Shown here: positions 48,453 through 61,466 of the stretch, piece by piece
How the letters are laid out: every line of letters starts with the position of its first letter
Numbering within the stretch: position 1 is the stretch's first letter
From: Helianthus annuus
Lineage: Eukaryota; Streptophyta; Magnoliopsida; Asterales; Asteraceae
Direction: 5' to 3'
Length of the DNA stretch: 64,000 bases
Assembly: GCF_002127325.2 (NCBI RefSeq)
Contig: NC_035440.2
Coordinates: 78,493,375 to 78,557,374, forward strand
Notes under the pieces: model-generated
Seen by the model: only the letters and a program-made list of their open reading frames with translations
Database searches by the model: none
What the model was told of the DNA's origin: nothing
Position numbers and translations under genes: made by a program

Positions 48453-48910
48453 TGTAGGATCGTTTGGAGACCCGAAAGAGTCGTTCAGAGGTTTGCTCTT
48501 GCGATTCAGATGCGGAATTATAAGAAAAGCAAGTAGATATAGCACGTTCTTCCTTCTAACTATCTTTTGTATTGATTTTCAACGTTTTACAGCTCAAACA
48601 TCACACCGGCAGAGCTTCGGCGTGGAAAACAAGATCTCTACTGAATGAATCGCTCATGGGCCTATATATAGAAGTCTGGGACCGCTCATATGATCATGTG
48701 ACATATGAGCGGTTCATCCTATGTTCACATAGGTGACCCAAAACTGCCATAAAGGCGATCCATGATATCTAATGCCCTAAAAGCGATTCAAACACATATC
48801 ACCTTTACAAGCTTCTATTTTCTCGTATTTCGAGCCCTATGCTTATACAATATGATATAAGACTTGATCCTAGACACCTAGACGGAATCAACAGATGTAG
48901 TGCACCAACA
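48453..48910 (-). repeat. 5' LTR of element H
   Basis: It is 458 bp and differs from the 3' LTR at three single bases (in tgcggaatta, ggttcatcct and aggtgaccc). The inverted repeat accgctcatatg lies near 48682-48714 and the TATA-like run near 48663-48670. Confidence 0.95.
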
Positions 48911-48915
48911 GATAA

Positions 48916-49797
48916 TGTGAACGAGCTTGTTGGTTGTAATTACATAACAAATGACATTCATTAATTTCGGCCAAACCGACCAGTATTAGGTTATGGTACC
49001 ATAGGATCCGACAAATCCCGTTATCAGACCGGACCCATGGTTATGTGTGGGTTACGTGGGTAACGACCGAATCTGATGATTGTTAACTTACCCTTTGGAG
49101 GTTTGTTAATGCGAAAACAAGTTGAACAATAAACGAGTCACACAGGTTTGAATGTTATTAGCGAGATGACCAAAAGTAGTTTCACGATCTAAAACAAGAA
49201 TGATTTAAGCGACTAAAGCGATGTTTAACGAATTAAACGATTTGGGTAAACAATTGGAAGCGATGTCACACAAATGAGGTTTTCGAAACGATATAAACTA
49301 TACGAATTTTATTACGAGAATGATTTTCGATTTGGTTTACGAAAACAATTGTTTTGGGTTAAGATTCATGGCTTCGAGGTTTATAAATTATAACCAAACT
49401 ATTTTGATTCGGTTATTCGTTTTACGATACAAACATCTTACAAAACAAGGTTTTCTAATGACAATTATCGAGGTTGCACAATTTATTCCAACGTATAAAC
49501 GAGCCATGAATCTGACACTCTCACAAAACCTATGTACTTTCTTTGCTGACTTTGTTTTCACATATGTTTCAGGTGTTGTTGAATGATGTTGATTGCTAGG
49601 ATGCATAATCACTTAGGACTGGACGAGGCCCTAGTAACCTAATAAACTTGTTTATTTAGATTTCCAGACGATGTAAATATTTAATGTTTAATAAAACGAA
49701 ACTTCAAATTTTCGTGTGTTTTGAAACAATGATTCTGTCACAACACTCCTCGACAATTCCGCCGCGATTTGTTGTTTTACGCGGTCCTGGTGTGACA
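48916..49797 (+). repeat. 5' LTR of G, right part
   Basis: It continues from the target copy of H to the LTR end GGTCCTGGTGTGACA. It contains the uninterrupted form of the site into which I inserted in the other LTR (about 49573-49583). Confidence 0.92.
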
Positions 49798-49804
49798 GAA
49801 AAGT

Positions 49805-49818
49805 TGGTATCAGAGCTC
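49805..49818 (+). other. Primer-binding site of element G
   Basis: tggtatcagagctc lies seven bases inside the LTR end, the same spacing as in C. Confidence 0.86.
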
Positions 49819-50375
49819 ATGGTTATAGGGAATTAGGTTATTAGTAATACTTTGACCTAGTCTATAACCTTCCTAGGACCCTAACGCGAGTTTTCTTGTG
49901 TTAGATCTTAAAACAATACCGTCACCTATCCTTAGGTGATAACCACAACAAGAACACAAATTTCGAATCCGTTTTGAAAACCAAACGTCTGTTCTAGGAT
50001 GATTTATTGTAAGGTTTTGAACCCTTTAAGTTTTCAAATATCGTCAAAGTTTGGATCTAAATAATGTGAACACGTGCAAACTGGAAGAGTGAATGCCTGT
50101 ACCCTGAATTTTCTGTCTAAGGCAAAGTGTTCGTACAAATCCGCAGTATCGGACCAATAACTCTTACCTGGGAACTATTGGGGTGAGTGTTCACTTATAG
50201 GCGAGCATGTCTTCGGTGATACATTAATGTGACCCGTTTACTTTGATTAAACGTCATCATGTTTGTTTGCCTTAAGTAACAAACATATGATCGCACCTTT
50301 TATGCGTAGCTGTTCTGTTTTAATTATCCGATAACGTTTCACTTGTTTTCTCCTATGTCTTTCACTTCCTCTAGA

Positions 50376-50913
50376 ATGTCTCATCGTCGCAACGACATTC
50401 AAATGTCCGAGCAAACTGCCAAATTTGCCCAGCAAATAGGCGAAGTTATCCTGAAGACTGTTGAATTAGCTGTCGCCATGTCTCGTCTCAATAACGAAGC
50501 CACCCAAGAAGGATCAAAGAAAGCAGAAGAGTGTGCATCCGAAAAAGTCAAAGAAGCGTAAGGCTCCAAAGAAGCCCGTAGCCGTTACACCAAATCAAGC
50601 AAAACCTAGCCATGTGGCATCACAACCAGCCAAGAAGCCGTACTTAGGAACTGCTCCCTTGTGCAATCAATGCAATGATCATCATCCAGATCAAACACCA
50701 TGTTTCAAATGTACCCACTGTGGACGATGGGGACATTTGGTCAAAACATGTCGTTATGCGATCCAAAATAAAATTGTTGCAAATCTTACTGTTGTTCAAG
50801 CAAATCCAGCACGAGCTCGTTTTCCGCCTGGTACTTGCTACAACTGTGGCAAAATGGGTCATTTCAGGAACAAATGCCCAAAGTTTGTCAATACAAATCC
50901 GGCCCATGGATGA
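50376..50913 (+). pseudogene. gag: Shortened gag of element G
   Basis: The start MSHRRNDIQMSEQTAKF resembles C's MPPRREHQIATAEL. The central gag region seen in C (from KPLKFSGSEGA to about LSATL) is missing, and the sequence jumps to a lysine-rich tail. There is a frame change near 50540. Knuckles CNQCNDHHPDQTPC, CTHCGRWGHLVKTC and CYNCGKMGHFRNKC follow, and the end TNPAHG parallels C. Without the central region it should not form a normal particle. Confidence 0.85.
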
Positions 50914-51229
50914 GCATTTGGCCGATTAGAAGAAGCTGCTGCTTTAAATAATCCGAATCTTATGTTATGTTTCTAGTGTTTTCCTTTGAACTCGGAAACA
51001 ATCGATTTTTGTTTATAAATAAATCTTTATTTGCAATTCCGATGTACAAATATAGTTGCATGTGTGTATGGCATACCCTATGATACCTACACCAAAAGAA
51101 CCGTATTTGTAGTTCTCTTCTTCATATAATCGCTCATGATTTCCTCGAAGATGCTAAGTGCTCGTTTCATTTTAAGAAACGAAATTGGCAATCTGAGTAA
51201 TCACTTTAATTCCTTGGTTAGATAACTAA
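50914..51229 (+). other. Spacer between gag and pol in element G
   Basis: No gag or pol similarity is seen here. The first part resembles the sequence after gag in C (both have an aataaatctttattt-like word and ggttgcatgt/agttgcatgt). The expected protease active-site DSG or DTG is absent, so the front of pol seems lost here or earlier. Confidence 0.6.
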
Positions 51230-54035
51230 GGAAACCCTTATCTGTCGAAGTTGCTATTGGTAAACCTCTTGTTCTCGATTCTGTTATTCGTAAATGTCAG
51301 TTAAACCTTGATAACCATCTTTTTCCCATCGACCTCACGCCAATGCAACACGGGAGTTTCGATATTATTGTGGGGATGGATTGGTTAACCAAACATCATG
51401 CTGAGGTGGTTTGTTTCGATAAGATAGTTCGTATTCCTCTTCCATCTGGCAATATTCTGGAAGTTCGTGGCGAGAAACCATCTGGTGGATTGAAGCTTAT
51501 GTCATGTACAAAGGCCCAAAGTTATTTGCGAAAAGGATATGTTGCTTTCCTGGCACATGTCACCGAGGAGAAAGACAAGAGCAAAAGTATTCAGGATATT
51601 CCGCTTGTTCGGGATTATCCAGAGGTGTTTCCCGATGAACTGCCTGGTTTGCCTCCAGTTCGTCAAGTCAAGTTTCATATTGACCTTGTACCCAATGCCA
51701 ACCCGGTTGCGAAAGCGCCTTATCGTCTTGCACCATCGAAGATGCAAGAGTTATCGAAACAGCTTCAAGAGTTCTCTGATAAAGGATTCATCCGTCCGAG
51801 CTTTTCGCCTTGGGGAGCTCCTGTTCTCTTTGTGAAAAAGAAAAGATGGATCTTTTCGAATGTGTATCGATTATCATGAGCTTAATAAGCTTACCATCAA
51901 GAATCGATATCCCCTACCTAGAATTGATGATCTCTTCGACCAGCTGCAATGTGCTTCATGTTTTTCCAAGATCGATCTGCGTTCTAGGTATCATCAACTT
52001 CGTATTTTCGAAGAAGATATTCCCAAAACTGCTTTCCGTACAAGATATGGGCATTACGAGTTCACTGTGATGCCTTTCGGTTTGACGAATGCCCCAGCTA
52101 TCTTTATGGACTTAATGAATAGGGTTTGTAAACCTTATTTAGATAAGTTCATCATTGTGTTGATTGACGATATTCTTATTCATTCAAAGTCTCGAGCCGA
52201 TCACGAACAACACCTTCGTTTGACGTTGGAACTACTAAAGAAGGAACAACTTTTTGGCGAAATTCTCCAAGTGTGAATTCTGGCTTAAAGAAGTTCAGTT
52301 CTTGGGTCATATTATCAATGAGCAGGGTATTCATGTAGATCCATCCAAGATTGCTGCAATTAAGGATTGGAATACACCAACGACACCTACAGAAGTTCGT
52401 TCTTTTCTTGGACTAGCTGGTTATTATCAATGGTTATTTCTAATTTCTCGAAGATCGCAGTTCCACTTACTGCTTTGACTCAGAAGAATAGGCCTTTTGA
52501 GTGAAGAAGCGTTCCAAACGCTGAAACGAAAGCTCTGTGATGCTCCTGTTTTATCTCTGCCTGAGGGAAACGCTGATTTTGTTGTCTATTGTGACGCGTC
52601 GAATCTAGGACTTGGTTGCGTTCTTATGCAACGTGGTAAGGTCATAGCTTATGCGCCAAGACAATTGAAAATTCACGAGAAGAACTATACGACTCATGAT
52701 CTTGAGTAGGAGCTGTGGTTTTTGCGCTTAAAATCTGGAGACACTACCTTTATGGAACGAAGTGTGTGGTTTTCACAGACCACAAAAGTCTCCAGCATAT
52801 TCTCAATCAGAAGGAACTGAACATGAGGCAACGACGTTGGGTTGAACTCTTAAACGATTATGATTGCCAGATCCGCTACCACCCTGGTAAGGCGAATGTC
52901 GTAGCCGATGCGCTTAGTCGAAAGGAACGAGTCAAGCTTCATTATGTTCAAACTCTATCGGATATTCAATCTCGTGTTCTTCAAACTCAACGATCTTGTG
53001 TGATCAAAGACTTATTGAAATACGAACTACCGCTTCAACTTGAGCTTAAACTCGAAAGGAAAGACGATGGTTTACTCTATTTTGAGAATCGTTTGTGGAT
53101 TCCTAATCAGGACGATCTTCGCACCTTAGTAATGGACGAATCTCACAAGTCTCGATATTCTATCCATCCTGGTGCTGATAAAATGTATAAGGATCTTCAT
53201 ACCCAGTATTGGTGGCCTGGTATGAAGAAGAATGTTGCCTTGTATGTATCAAAATGCCTAACTTGTCTCAAAGTCAAGGCGGAACATCAACGACCTTCTT
53301 GTTTGCTTGTACAACCAGAAATACCGGTTTGGAAGTGGGAGAACATTGCAATGGATCTCATTACTAAGTTACCGCGTACGTCTAAAGGTCACGATGCTAT
53401 CTGGTTGTAGTTGATCGCTTGACAAAATCTGCTCACTTTTTTTACCAATCCGTGAGGATTTCTCTACTGAAAAGCTTGCCAAGATCTATGTAGTGGAGAT
53501 TGTATCACGACATGGTGTTCCTTTAGATATCATTTCCAATCGTGATGCTCGATTTTCATCTCATTTTTGGAAGACCATGCAATCTGCTTTGGGAACCCAA
53601 CTGAATCTAAGCACTGCTTATCATCCCCAAACAAATGGTCAATCCGAGAGGACGATTCAAACTTTGAAGGATATGCTTAGAGCATGCGTGATAGACTTTG
53701 GTGGTAATTGGGATTCTCATCTGCCATTGATCGAGTTCTCATACAATAACAGTTATCATACTAGCATTAAGATGGCACCATTCGAAGCTCTCTACGGTCG
53801 AAAATGTCGTTCACTTGTCTGTTGGAATGAGAACGGTGAAGCTCAGCTTACTGGACCTGAGTTCATTCTGGAAACAACAGACAAAATCAATAAAATCCGC
53901 GATAATCTGGTGACCGCTAGAAGCCGTCAAAAGAGTTATGCAGATTTGGGACGCAAGCCCATGGAATTTCAAATCGGAGCCCTGATTGGATTCCTGGAAT
54001 GCTTTAAATACCCGTGTCCAAAGATAACAAATTAA
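51230..54035 (+). pseudogene. pol: Decayed pol of element G
   Basis: It starts inside protease (GMDWLTKHHAEVVC) with the catalytic DSG/DTG missing. Reverse transcriptase follows, with [13 protein letters not shown] and the catalytic-type VLIDDIL, then RNase H (YCDASNLG) and integrase ([22 protein letters not shown]). Frameshifts lie near 51845, 52255, 52450 and 53405 and a stop near 52708. The central integrase motif reads ISNRD against VSDRD in B, losing the usual aspartate. The frame ends at about 54035, before any chromodomain-like end. Confidence 0.9.
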
Positions 54036-54730
54036 GGGTCAAGTTAAACGATTAATGCGAATATGTGTTTAGGTGTTCCCTTTTATTATGAGATCCGATT
54101 TTCGTTATCCAAATCCTCATAGAATTTTCCACATCCTCATATGAGGGATTCATAATAGGATATTCAAAAGGTACTATCTTAAATCCTTAATGGATTTCTA
54201 TGTGGTAGTTAAGACCCTTGGATTATATAGTACCATTCCATGATTCAAAAATAGACCCTTGAGTGGTCTAGTTAAAGATTGATTCAGAATCTGGTTAAGA
54301 GTGGCATGTGATGATACAGCTGAAAGGACCCTATGGTGGCCCAGTCACACTCATCACAAGTTCATTCATTTGGTTTTTCCCCTACACCTTATTAAATGCA
54401 CTGTGTGGACTATGCAAGGAATTACGTAATTATGGACGCGTACATAATTATAAAAACTCAGTGCACGGAAACCACAGTAAGATTTATCATGTGTAAGAAC
54501 CAATAGTGACAACAATAACGAAACGTGAACAATGTAATGAAGGTACGGTGGACGCACCAATGACGCTTCATATACTTGTATATAAGTGTCCCTCTTACCT
54601 TGCAAGCATAATGTTATTTAAAGTTACTAGAAGTTCGGAACCCTAACCGGTGTTGTTTTACCTTTTCGACTTCATGTTTCAAACTTTCACAAGTTTCCTC
54701 TAAATAAAATTTCGGGACGAAATTTTCTAA
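54036..54730 (+). other. 3' noncoding part of G
   Basis: No coding feature is seen. Words such as cccttgagtggtctagttaaag and ggacgcaccaatgacgcttc are present; the first matches C. It has no 105-bp array, unlike C. Confidence 0.6.
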
Positions 54731-54742
54731 AGTAAGGGAGAC
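54731..54742 (+). other. Polypurine tract of element G
   Basis: agtaagggagac abuts the 3' LTR, preceded by cgggacgaaattttctaa as in C. Confidence 0.85.
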
Positions 54743-57700
54743 TGTGACAACTGTGTTCTGTAAGCACCGTATAATGTAAAACAATGTTGGTTATCAATAA
54801 AACAATATGCTTTGGTGTTATTATATGTGTTCTTGTGTTTGATGATTTTACAATTTGATTCGATTTCGACTTCAAGCTTTAAATCACTTTCTGGAAGGTA
54901 ATACGCAAGCTGGTGCTTAAACGCAATCAGTTTAACGCGACATACACTCCAGAACTGTGACGTAAGCCAAAAATACCCTAAATATCCCTCACATAACTTA
55001 GAAATAAGTTTCGAAGGATTCGGTATGGCGAAAACATGTTTACTTGAACTAAAGAACTAATTACGACAAAACTGCGAAACGAACGTTAGCGACCGCCCGG
55101 ATAATACTTAAATCCCACAAATATTCTGTTATGATTAAAATCTTATTTTAATCAGGATCGTGTTGAAAAATAAATTAAAACGCTTAAAAACTTTATTTTT
55201 CAAGTTTAAGCGCGTACCGTGTGTTTATGCGTGACACAGTGCTTTTACTGCGAAACGCGAACAACGCAGCCAGTCTTGGCAACTGAAATCTATTTCAGTA
55301 ATATTTTGGCGAGTTTATTTTTATAGAATAATAAAAACAAATTCGAACGCCATAAATCGGGATTTGAACGCTAAATAAATTACCCGGTACATAATTAAAC
55401 ACTTTAATGGAATGGTGTTTAACCGGACAACCGGACATTACCCGGGACACTGAAATTTTACCACACACATTATTTTATTATTTCTGGCTAGTTATGGTCC
55501 CCGAACACCCTAACACCCCTTATATTATATAAACATTTTATTACACAAACTATACACTTGGTTCCTAACTAGATTAGTAACTAACCTTTACAACCCAACT
55601 AGAAGCACCCCCCCCCCCCAACCGGTTCTAGACAAGGGAGTACATTTCTTGATTATTATAATCCACTTGCCTAATATCTACCCTACATATTACACAAGGG
55701 ACATTAGTGAAAAATGGATTATAAGAAGGCTTATGGGGCAAGAACTTTCATTTGCATCAAACACTTCACAAAAAAAATTACTCCCTCCTCTCTTCTTCAT
55801 TTCGGCAGCCACACACCACCACCATACACCCACCATCAAGTTCCCTTCAAGCCATTTTTCTTATACTCTAAGGTGCAAGAGGTCCAACAACGAAGCTTGG
55901 TGCGTTCGGAAGTCGAAGGACCACTCTCGTTTTCTTTTATCCACCACTTTTACGCTTTGAAACTCCCCTAGCCTTGTGCTAGTAGTAAGTGCCTTAGATC
56001 TTCATCTTGTTCATATTTTTATGTGGTTAATGATGTTTAAAGATCAAAAAGTTAGAAAGCCTAATGAACATAAACAGGTCTTGAAGTATAACTAACTAAA
56101 GATGAAGCATATGGTAAAGTAGTGTTAAAAATGATGAATGAAATATGATATTGCATGATAAATCTGATGTATATAAGTAATAATCTGTTGTAAGTATTGA
56201 TGTGATCGCTAAACATGTTAACGGAATCAATCGAACACACTTTATAATGTTAAAAGACTGAAAACAGCTTGTTGATCTGCTTTTCCAGCCGTCTTTAACT
56301 GGCTGTAACCGCATCATAACTTAATGAAAAATGTATTTTCTGAAGTCTGGATTTATATATTATGAAATACGGTTCTAATGGCACCGGAATCATAATTTTT
56401 GGACTCCGTTTCCTATTTTTAAAGAACCATTTCGTAACAGCAGCTTAAGCTGAATTTTTGCTGCTGAAATATGCGTCCTGTTTTCAGTCATAACTAAAAT
56501 TATGTATATGGTTAGATCATGAAACTTATACTGTAGATGGTCACCGTTGTCACCGTGATCCTCCAACTAGAATTACGTTAAACGGATTTACGATTAATTT
56601 TTACTGAATTATTCCGCAGACTGCGATCAGAAAGTAACAAATCTGATTTGCAGTCAGGAAAATGAATTTTTATAAAATAATAGTAATGAACAAGACCCCG
56701 ATATTTTTACACAATAATATTTGGTTCGTGTAAGATGTTCTGTAAAAATTTGGGAATTTTTAGAATAAGTTAACCATTTTATTTAAATGTCCGAAAACAG
56801 ACCAGTTTCATATATATTAAAACAGAAATGACCTAAGTAGTATTTTGCATGTCAAAGTGTGGTTTTTGATTATTAAAAATCATTATTATTTAATTTAGGG
56901 CGGATAAACAATTGAGGGATTGTGTTAACATTTAAAAACGCACCCGAAGGTGAGTACATTGTTCCCCTATTTTACTGTTTTCAATTGTTTTGGGGTGATT
57001 CATATGTATCAAAATGATTTCGATGTTTTAACAATGGTTTCAAAACGAGTAAGATGGTTTATATTAAACTAACAACGATTTAGATAATGTGAACGAGCTT
57101 GTTGGTTGTAATTACATAACAAATGACATTCATTAATTTCGGCCAAACCAACCAGTATTAGGTTATGGTACCATAGGATCCGACAAATCCCGTTATCAGA
57201 CCGGACCCATGGTTATGTGTGGGTTAGGTGGGTAACGACCGAATCTGATGATTGTTAACTTACCCTTTGGAGGTTTGTTAATGCGAAAACGAGTTGAACA
57301 ATAAACGAGTCACACAGGTTTGAATGTTATTAGCGAGACGACCAAAAGTAGTTTCACGATCTAAAACAAGAATGATTTAGGCGACTAAAGTGATGTTCAA
57401 CGAATTAAACGATTTGGGTAAACAATTGGAAGCGATGTAACACAAACGAGGTTTTCGAAACGATATAAACTATACGAATTTTATTACGAGAATGATTTAC
57501 GATTTGGTTTACGAAAGCAAATGTTTTGGGTTAAGATTCATGGCTTCGAGGTTTATAAATTATAACCAAACTATTTTGATTCGGTTATTCGTTTTACGAT
57601 ACAAACATTTTACAAAACAAGGTTTTCTAATGACAATTAACGAGGTTGCACAATTTATTCCAACGTATAAACGAGCCATGAATCTGACACTCTCACAAAA

Positions 57701-57762
57701 CCTATGTAGTCGCCAGCATTTCTTTGCTGACTTTGTTTTCACATATGTTTCAGGTGTTGTTG
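54743..57762 (+). repeat. 3' LTR of G, left part
   Basis: It runs from TGTGACAACTGTG to the left target copy of I (tgttg, 57758-57762). It aligns throughout with the 5' LTR and shows the uninterrupted target of H at 57083-57087. Its C-run is 12 bases (55608-55619). Confidence 0.92.
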
Positions 57763-60700
57763 TGTCACACCCCGACCACGTGGGACAACCAAGCGTGGCG
57801 GAAACGTCGGGGAGTGTTGTAACAGAATTAATTGTTTCACAACCATGGCATACAAAGTTATATTTTATTTATCAACAAGAGTGTTACATTATCTCAAAAA
57901 CATGAAATAAAGAGTTCAGAACATAATTAATCTAGTTCTATCTTCATTTTAAAACCCTAAGGCACAGGTCCGCCCTAGTGTCATGATCATCGTCCTACGC
58001 AAAAGCTCCTGAAAACAAATGTGAAAATAGGTACGTCAGCATAAAAATGCCTGTGAGATACATAGGTTTTGTGAAAATGGGATTCGTGACTTGAGTTTAA
58101 AGAAAACGTTTAATAACAGTCAGTCATGAACCTTGTAAATTGTTTTGTTTTGTAAATCATTTGAAAAGCGATAAGATCAGATGATATGTATATGTAAAAG
58201 AGTAATACATGGTTAAATAAATAACCAGGTAAAATGAGTTGTATAAAAGAAGTTGTTTGTATAGCAATGTCTAGTGGATGATATGTTGTTTGTACAAAAT
58301 GTTATATGTCAAATTTGAAATGATTCAAATAACGCTACGATATGTAATACCATACAAACACTTATATATAGGAAGTACCAGTGGCGTATCCACCATGCTT
58401 GTATCATATTACACGTCTCGTTACTTAAATCATTTAAACAAACCACCAATGTATAAAGTCCATGTTTAAACCAATTGTCAAAAAGTCCTCGTATAAGCCA
58501 TGTCAAATGTTTAAAAGTCCAAATGTGGTCAAGTAATGTGTAACAAATGTTATGTATTGTAAGTATGTATTACCACATAATGCAAATGTAGAAATGTACA
58601 AAACAAAGTATTTTGAATATATCAAAAAGTTATGCTTTGCAAAGTAAATGCATGTCACATTGATACAAACATTTATGTGGTAAGTTAACGCATACATTCA
58701 AGCCTTGAGACAGTCAGATAACCCTAAGTCAAGGTTATCAAAAGAAATGTTTTCGGATTCAGTCATTCCTTACATCCAAACAAACCCGGGATGCCAGGAA
58801 TGGGATTTGTCAAGTCCTATGGTACCACTACTTACTACCGAGCGGCGTAGCTAATGTTAATGAACGTATATAAGTCCCGTTTGTGCAAACCAAATGTCAT
58901 AGCAAATGTAAAACATGTTATATGAAATCGATGTACTAAGTCTGCTAAGTTAACATACAAAGCAGAAAAGTCGTGTAAATCAATGTGCTAGCATGCTATC
59001 AGTCAACATACATAGCAGAAATGTAAAATAAAACAATGTACTAAGTATGCTCACATTGGACATACATAGCATAGAATGTAATGAAATCATGTACTATAAT
59101 GTACTAATGAACATAACAAGCATATGATATGAAAGCATGAAAGTAGCAAGTAGGCACATGTGTTTCACCCTAACACAGTTTGGAAAATGGTAAAAGAGGG
59201 GTATATGTACTCACATATACACCTTGAAAACATTAAAAGATGGGGTTCAATGTACTCACTTGGGATTGCTTTGAAGTCCTTGTATAACAACCAAACAATG
59301 CTAGAGATCACGGATACCAAACGGCACCTAATATAGGTAACTATGTTAATATACCGGACCTAAATCGGAGGATTGGATAGGATGAGGGTTCATAAACCAA
59401 ACGAGTATGGAGACTCGTGTAATATAGTTTAACAAAGCCCACATAATAAAATGAAACTTAACCTAAGTGCTTACGACCCACTACGACCCGTTTAGGTAGC
59501 TTATGCTACCTTAACGCGTCGTTCGCGTAAAACGCGTTTGGAACGCCTAACGTCGTGACCATAAGGTATAACCTCGGAAGGTTATTCCCTATACAACTAT
59601 GGTCACCTAAAGTGTTTGGTCGGATCCTAATGATCGACCAAATGGGTCGGGTTCGAAAGTATAAGCGATTGTTTAGATCGCTTACCTTACGACCCTATAT
59701 AAGCACTATACTAAAAGTGACGAGCTAAGCATGTTAGAACATGCTTAACTAAGTTTAGAAAAACAGGTTTGGTATCAAAACAAACGGTTTTGATGCCTAT
59801 GAGTAGTTTGGTTACAAAATACCCAAGAATGCGCATTTTGGCCGAAACTACGACTCGTCACTGAGCCTAGATAACATGGTAATCAGTAGGTGTAGTCACT
59901 ATGGACTATAACCATCGTGATCACACTCACGTTATGAAGTTCAAACGAACTTCGTGTTGACCATAAACTGGTCAACACAGAAAGTCAAACAAAGCTTGAC
60001 TTGCGGACTCGAAAAGCGAATAAAAGAACGAAAGAACACTTACAAAGGGTCCCCGAAAGCTAATCTTGATCCAGGAGCTCAGGTATGAAGCAATGGCATC
60101 AACTTAGATCTTTTAGATCAGATTTGTGGGTTTTACACCAAAATGGGGGGGGGGGGTATTTATAGGATATGCAAGACCGTTAGGATCGTTTCTTGAATAT
60201 CGTGCCTCGATCTCACCCGTACACTTGTCGCAATGTTGTGGTGGCTTATTTTGCCCCCACCATAGGGATTTGACAAGTGGCGTTGCCCTTTGGGTGATCG
60301 AAAGGGTGTTGTAAGTTGATTAAAAACATTGAATCTGGTCTGGGAGGCTGACGCGGGCCGTGTAAGAGTTCATACTGGGCTTACGCGGGCCGCCTGGATG
60401 TCCAGATCAGAAAATAAGTTTCAGAAATGACAGTTTAAGTCCCTGTTGTGGTTTAGGGCCATTTCCGACATGTTTAAGGCCCGTTAAGCCATCTTTAAGG
60501 CCCTAAAATGATGCTTAAACATTGAGGACATGAAACATGCTCAAAAATATGTCGGATGTTGGTTCGTTTGGCCGTACGATCGCGATGTTCGCTTAATTAC
60601 GACGGAATGCGCATAAGCGCGAAAAACGATCCAAATGACGCGACGAATGGATTTCTCTCATGCCAAACACTAAGGCATAATATTATGATGCTTACATAAA

Positions 60701-61241
60701 TTTTTGGATGTCCGGATGTATTCAGAACGTAAATTATGCGCGAAAGTGCAAACTTATGCACTTTTTGACACTTTTAGTCCCTGAATGATCCAAAAGTTTA
60801 TTTTAGCACACCGAACACCTCAAAGCCTATTTCTAAGCCATGTAAAGGATATTTATGGTGTGTTTAACTTGTGGTCATGTTCCGGAATGTTTGTTAGACT
60901 TCAAATTGGCATACTTTCGCAGTTTGTCAAGTTTAGTCCCTGTAAGCGAATTAACTTGTTTTTGCCATACCAAAGCCTTCAAAACTTATTTCTAAGTTAT
61001 GTAAAGCTTATTTAAGGTATGTTGAGTATATGTTGATGTTCCGGAGTATTTGTCGCATTAAACTGAGTACGTTTATGCACCAGTTTGCGTATAATTCTCT
61101 AGAAAGCGATGTAGAGTTTAAAATCGAACAAAAGTCAAAACATGAAAAATGTAAAACATAACTAAACAAATGTTGGGATCAAATAACATTGTTTTATTGA
61201 TAACTGAACTGTTCACAATGATTACAAGCACAAATGTTACA
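57763..61241 (-). mobile_element. Element I: solo LTR in the 3' LTR of G
   Basis: It is 3479 bp, TGTCACACCCCGACC to AATGTTACA in window orientation, with the duplication TGTTG on both sides (57758-57762, 61242-61246). It resembles E and the reverse of C: shared gtacgtcagcataaaaatgc words, TATA box with a G-run at 60145-60164, and a GC-rich module at about 60348-60403 (ttacgcgggccg type). No internal region is present. Confidence 0.93.
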
Positions 61242-61246
61242 TGTTG

Positions 61247-61461
61247 AATGATGTTAATTGCTAGGATGCATACTCACTTAGGACTGGACGAGGCCTTAGT
61301 AACCTAAAAACTTGTTTATTTAGATTTCCAGACGATGTAAATATTTAATGTTTAATAAAACGAAACTTCAAATTTCCTTGTGTTTTGAAACAATGATTCT
61401 GTCACAACACTCCCTGACAATTCCGCCGCGATTTGTTGTTTTACGCGGTCGGGGTGTGACA
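61247..61461 (+). repeat. 3' LTR of G, right part
   Basis: These 215 bases end GGTCGGGGTGTGACA and match the end of the 5' LTR. The duplication atgat follows at 61462-61466. Confidence 0.92.
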
Positions 61462-61466
61462 ATGAT

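Larger units (their letters stand above)
41193..48910 (-). mobile_element. Element H: pol-less Sirevirus-like copia element with intact giant gag-like ORF
   Basis: Identical-length LTRs (458 bp each; 41193-41650 and 48453-48910) differ at three positions. The duplication GATAA flanks exactly (41188-41192, 48911-48915). The sense order is LTR, primer site, motif-rich leader, 1320-codon gag-like ORF, about 2.15 kb without pol, four polypurine-like copies, LTR. Copia-type gag similarity, repeated polypurine tracts and an LTR palindrome fit the Sirevirus branch. With gag only it fits the class called TR-GAG. The uninterrupted target site is visible in G's other LTR at 57083-57087. Confidence 0.93.
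38829..61461 (+). mobile_element. Element G: decayed Ty3/gypsy retrotransposon with both LTRs interrupted
   Basis: Its 5' LTR (38829-49797) contains H and its 3' LTR (54743-61461) contains I. The duplication ATGAT flanks exactly (38824-38828, 61462-61466). Subtracting the insertions gives LTRs of about 3246 and 3235 bp. The internal order is primer site, shortened gag, spacer, pol, 3' noncoding part, polypurine tract. Gag and pol are damaged. G shares its LTR end, gag tail, post-gag spacer and post-pol region with C and so represents the pol-bearing relative of C. LTR divergence by eye is larger than for B, C, D or H. Confidence 0.92.

Noticed and set aside
51230..54035. Several separate genes along G
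   Set aside because: The frames are consecutive parts of one pol broken by frameshifts and a stop.
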